Of a stretch of 64,000 nt of DNA, positions 63,014 to 64,000 are shown piece by piece. The notes under the pieces are model-generated. The model was not told the origin of the DNA and searched no databases. It saw nothing but the letters and a program-made list of their open reading frames with translations. Position numbers and translations under genes: made by a program. This DNA is from Haloterrigena alkaliphila (GTDB lineage: Archaea; Halobacteriota; Halobacteria; Halobacteriales; Natrialbaceae), in NCBI RefSeq assembly GCF_017352155.2, contig NZ_CP071462.1:186001-250000 (forward strand). The letters are read 5' to 3'. Positions within the stretch are counted from its first letter, which is position 1, and every line of letters begins with the position of its first letter.

Positions 63014-64000
63014 TCAGCCCTGCGACCGCCCGCCGCCGTCGACGAGCAGGGTGTTCAGCGCGTCCGGCACGACGAGGACCTCGCTGCCGGCCTCGAGCGC
63101 GTCCGAGACATCGGATTCGGCGTGCATAAGACACTCTTCGACAACGCCGGGCGCCCCGCTGTTCGTCACGTACAGGTCGTGATCGCGGAGGACCCGCGCG
63201 ACGACGAACGCGCGCTGGGCGCCGGGTTCGTACCCCTCGCGCATCGCCGCGTAGAGCGTCTCGGCGTCGGCGGTCTCGCTCAATCGGCGGTAGAAGCGCC
63301 GCTCACCGGTGCCGTCGCCGGCCCCCTCCGGCAGCGCGGCGGGAACGACGAGTCGACCGCTCTCGCGGAGCGGATTGCGGTCACCGAGCGCGACGTACGT
63401 CGCCCCGCGGGTCGCCTGATAGAGGTTCGCGTCCTTCGGCGCGCCGACGCCGCAGACGACGGCGTCGAACGTGCGGTCGATCGGCACCGAGAGCGCGTCT
63501 CGAGCGACCGCGGCGAGTTCGCGGACGACCCCACGGCTCTCGCCGGCGCGGACGCCGAGCACGCCCGACGGTCCGTAGCTCAGGTTGATCGAGAAGTCCA
63601 GCCCCGCGAGATCGCCCGCCCGATCGATGGTCTCCCGGAAGGGGTTGTCCGCGACGCGGCCGAGACGGACGCCCTCGCGGGCGAGCATCTCGGGGCCGTG
63701 CGTGTACCGGATGATCGACTCGCTGCCGGCGCCGACGACGACGGTCTTCGCGCCGCCGCTGAACCCGGCGTACTGGTGGGGTTCGACGACGCCCGTGGAC
63801 AGTACCGCGTCCGCCTCGGCGACCGGTCGACCGATCTCGACCGGCACGTCGTCGTCCGGTCCGACCGCGCCGACGTCCACCACCGATTCCGGGTCGTGGT
63901 TGACCGCCAGATCGGCGTGCGGTCCCAGCATCGCCTCGATCTCGTCGTCGGTCATCGGCCGGTGGAGCCCCAGACCGATGACGACGGTCACCTGGTCGCG
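63014..64000 (-). CDS. larA: LarA-type nickel-dependent lactate racemase, C-terminal part
   Basis: The minus-strand frame is open from beyond the right edge; about 329 residues are visible, ending LVDGGGRSQG. Nickel-pincer ligand residues fit LarA: His in GLHRPMTD, and in EPHQYAGFSGGAKTVVV a His and, ten residues later, Lys (the residue that carries the nickel-pincer nucleotide), followed sixteen residues on by His (RYTHG). It racemises L- and D-lactate or a related 2-hydroxy acid. The cofactor needs LarB, LarC and LarE, none of which is in view. The ATG seen at 63989-63991 is internal. Confidence 0.88.
   Translation of the reverse strand, partial: RDQVTVVIGLGLHRPMTDDEIEAMLGPHADLAVNHDPESVVDVGAVGPDDDVPVEIGRPVAEADAVLSTGVVEPHQYAGFSGGAKTVVVGAGSESIIRYTHGPEMLAREGVRLGRVADNPFRETIDRAGDLAGLDFSINLSYGPSGVLGVRAGESRGVVRELAAVARDALSVPIDRTFDAVVCGVGAPKDANLYQATRGATYVALGDRNPLRESGRLVVPAALPEGAGDGTGERRFYRRLSETADAETLYAAMREGYEPGAQRAFVVARVLRDHDLYVTNSGAPGVVEECLMHAESDVSDALEAGSEVLVVPDALNTLLVDGGGRSQG

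Noticed and set aside
63989-63991. ATG as the start of the LarA-like gene
   Set aside because: The frame is open to the window edge and the first ligand-bearing motif GLHRP normally lies about 90-110 residues into LarA, so this ATG is internal.

Overview
The window is chromosomal DNA of an extremely halophilic archaeon, most likely a member of the Natrialbales (Haloterrigena/Natrinema-like). The evidence is the high G+C, the very acidic proteins, the archaeal information-processing genes (SecE-Spt5, pelota, KsgA with DUF655, MBF1, an Lhr-type helicase), starts with little or no leader behind A/T-rich TATA boxes, a Tat-type lipoprotein signal and a GvpA gas vesicle protein. About 60 protein genes are supported, plus one clear tRNA (tRNA-Leu GAG), one aberrant tRNA-like sequence, one TnpB element and one broken histidine kinase.

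Layout. 1-5.5 kb: an acyl-CoA dehydrogenase fragment, then the conserved archaeal cluster DUF655-ksgA-MscS-HemK-like, interrupted by a lone gvpA; an enoyl-CoA hydratase follows. 5.6-19.7 kb: a two-gene MetE-type methionine synthase operon, then membrane, methyltransferase, oxidoreductase, thioesterase, HD-hydrolase and FemAB-like genes, the tRNA-like sequence, spt5-secE, and a small winged-helix/zinc-ribbon pair. 20.1-35.1 kb: a secreted HtrA-like protease, then a sugar island. The island holds two near-identical gluconate/galactonate dehydratase genes bracketing an Eda-type aldolase, a TrmB regulator, a GH15 glucoamylase, a GH13 amylase and a complete carbohydrate ABC transporter. Together these could import an oligosaccharide, hydrolyse it and feed the sugar acids into an Entner-Doudoroff-type route; a TACT-N7-GAGTA dyad at the first dehydratase promoter links the island to TrmB. 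35.1-49.6 kb: AlaX-like editing protein, MBF1, tRNA-Leu, a stand-alone TnpB element, DUF420, pelota, a TrmB-like regulator overlapping a large RND exporter, an MBL hydrolase, a zinc alcohol dehydrogenase and Lhr. 49.8-64 kb: a dehalogenase-like hydrolase, a regulator, fatty-acid degradation genes (fused hydroxyacyl-CoA dehydrogenase/enoyl-CoA hydratase, PaaI thioesterase, ACAD10-type phosphotransferase), a flippase-like membrane protein, HAD hydrolase plus FMN lactate oxidase-like enzyme, SDR, F420-type oxidoreductase, a HypE-like protein, the kinase relic and the C-terminal part of a LarA-type lactate racemase.

The most unusual signals are not in the proteins. (1) Short tandem duplications span or abut the stop codons of several genes (10, 20, 21, 27 and about 50 bp units). 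(2) Perfect short-loop hairpins occur in tandem downstream of genes; at 54.45-54.54 kb three of them, two enclosed by an outer stem, form a possible three-way-junction RNA that appears inserted into a dispersed noncoding repeat. (3) That repeat has an inverted pair of copies at 11.9-12.1 kb. (4) Ten-bp helically phased repeats lie in front of the lactate oxidase-like gene. No CRISPR array, rRNA or complete prophage was seen.
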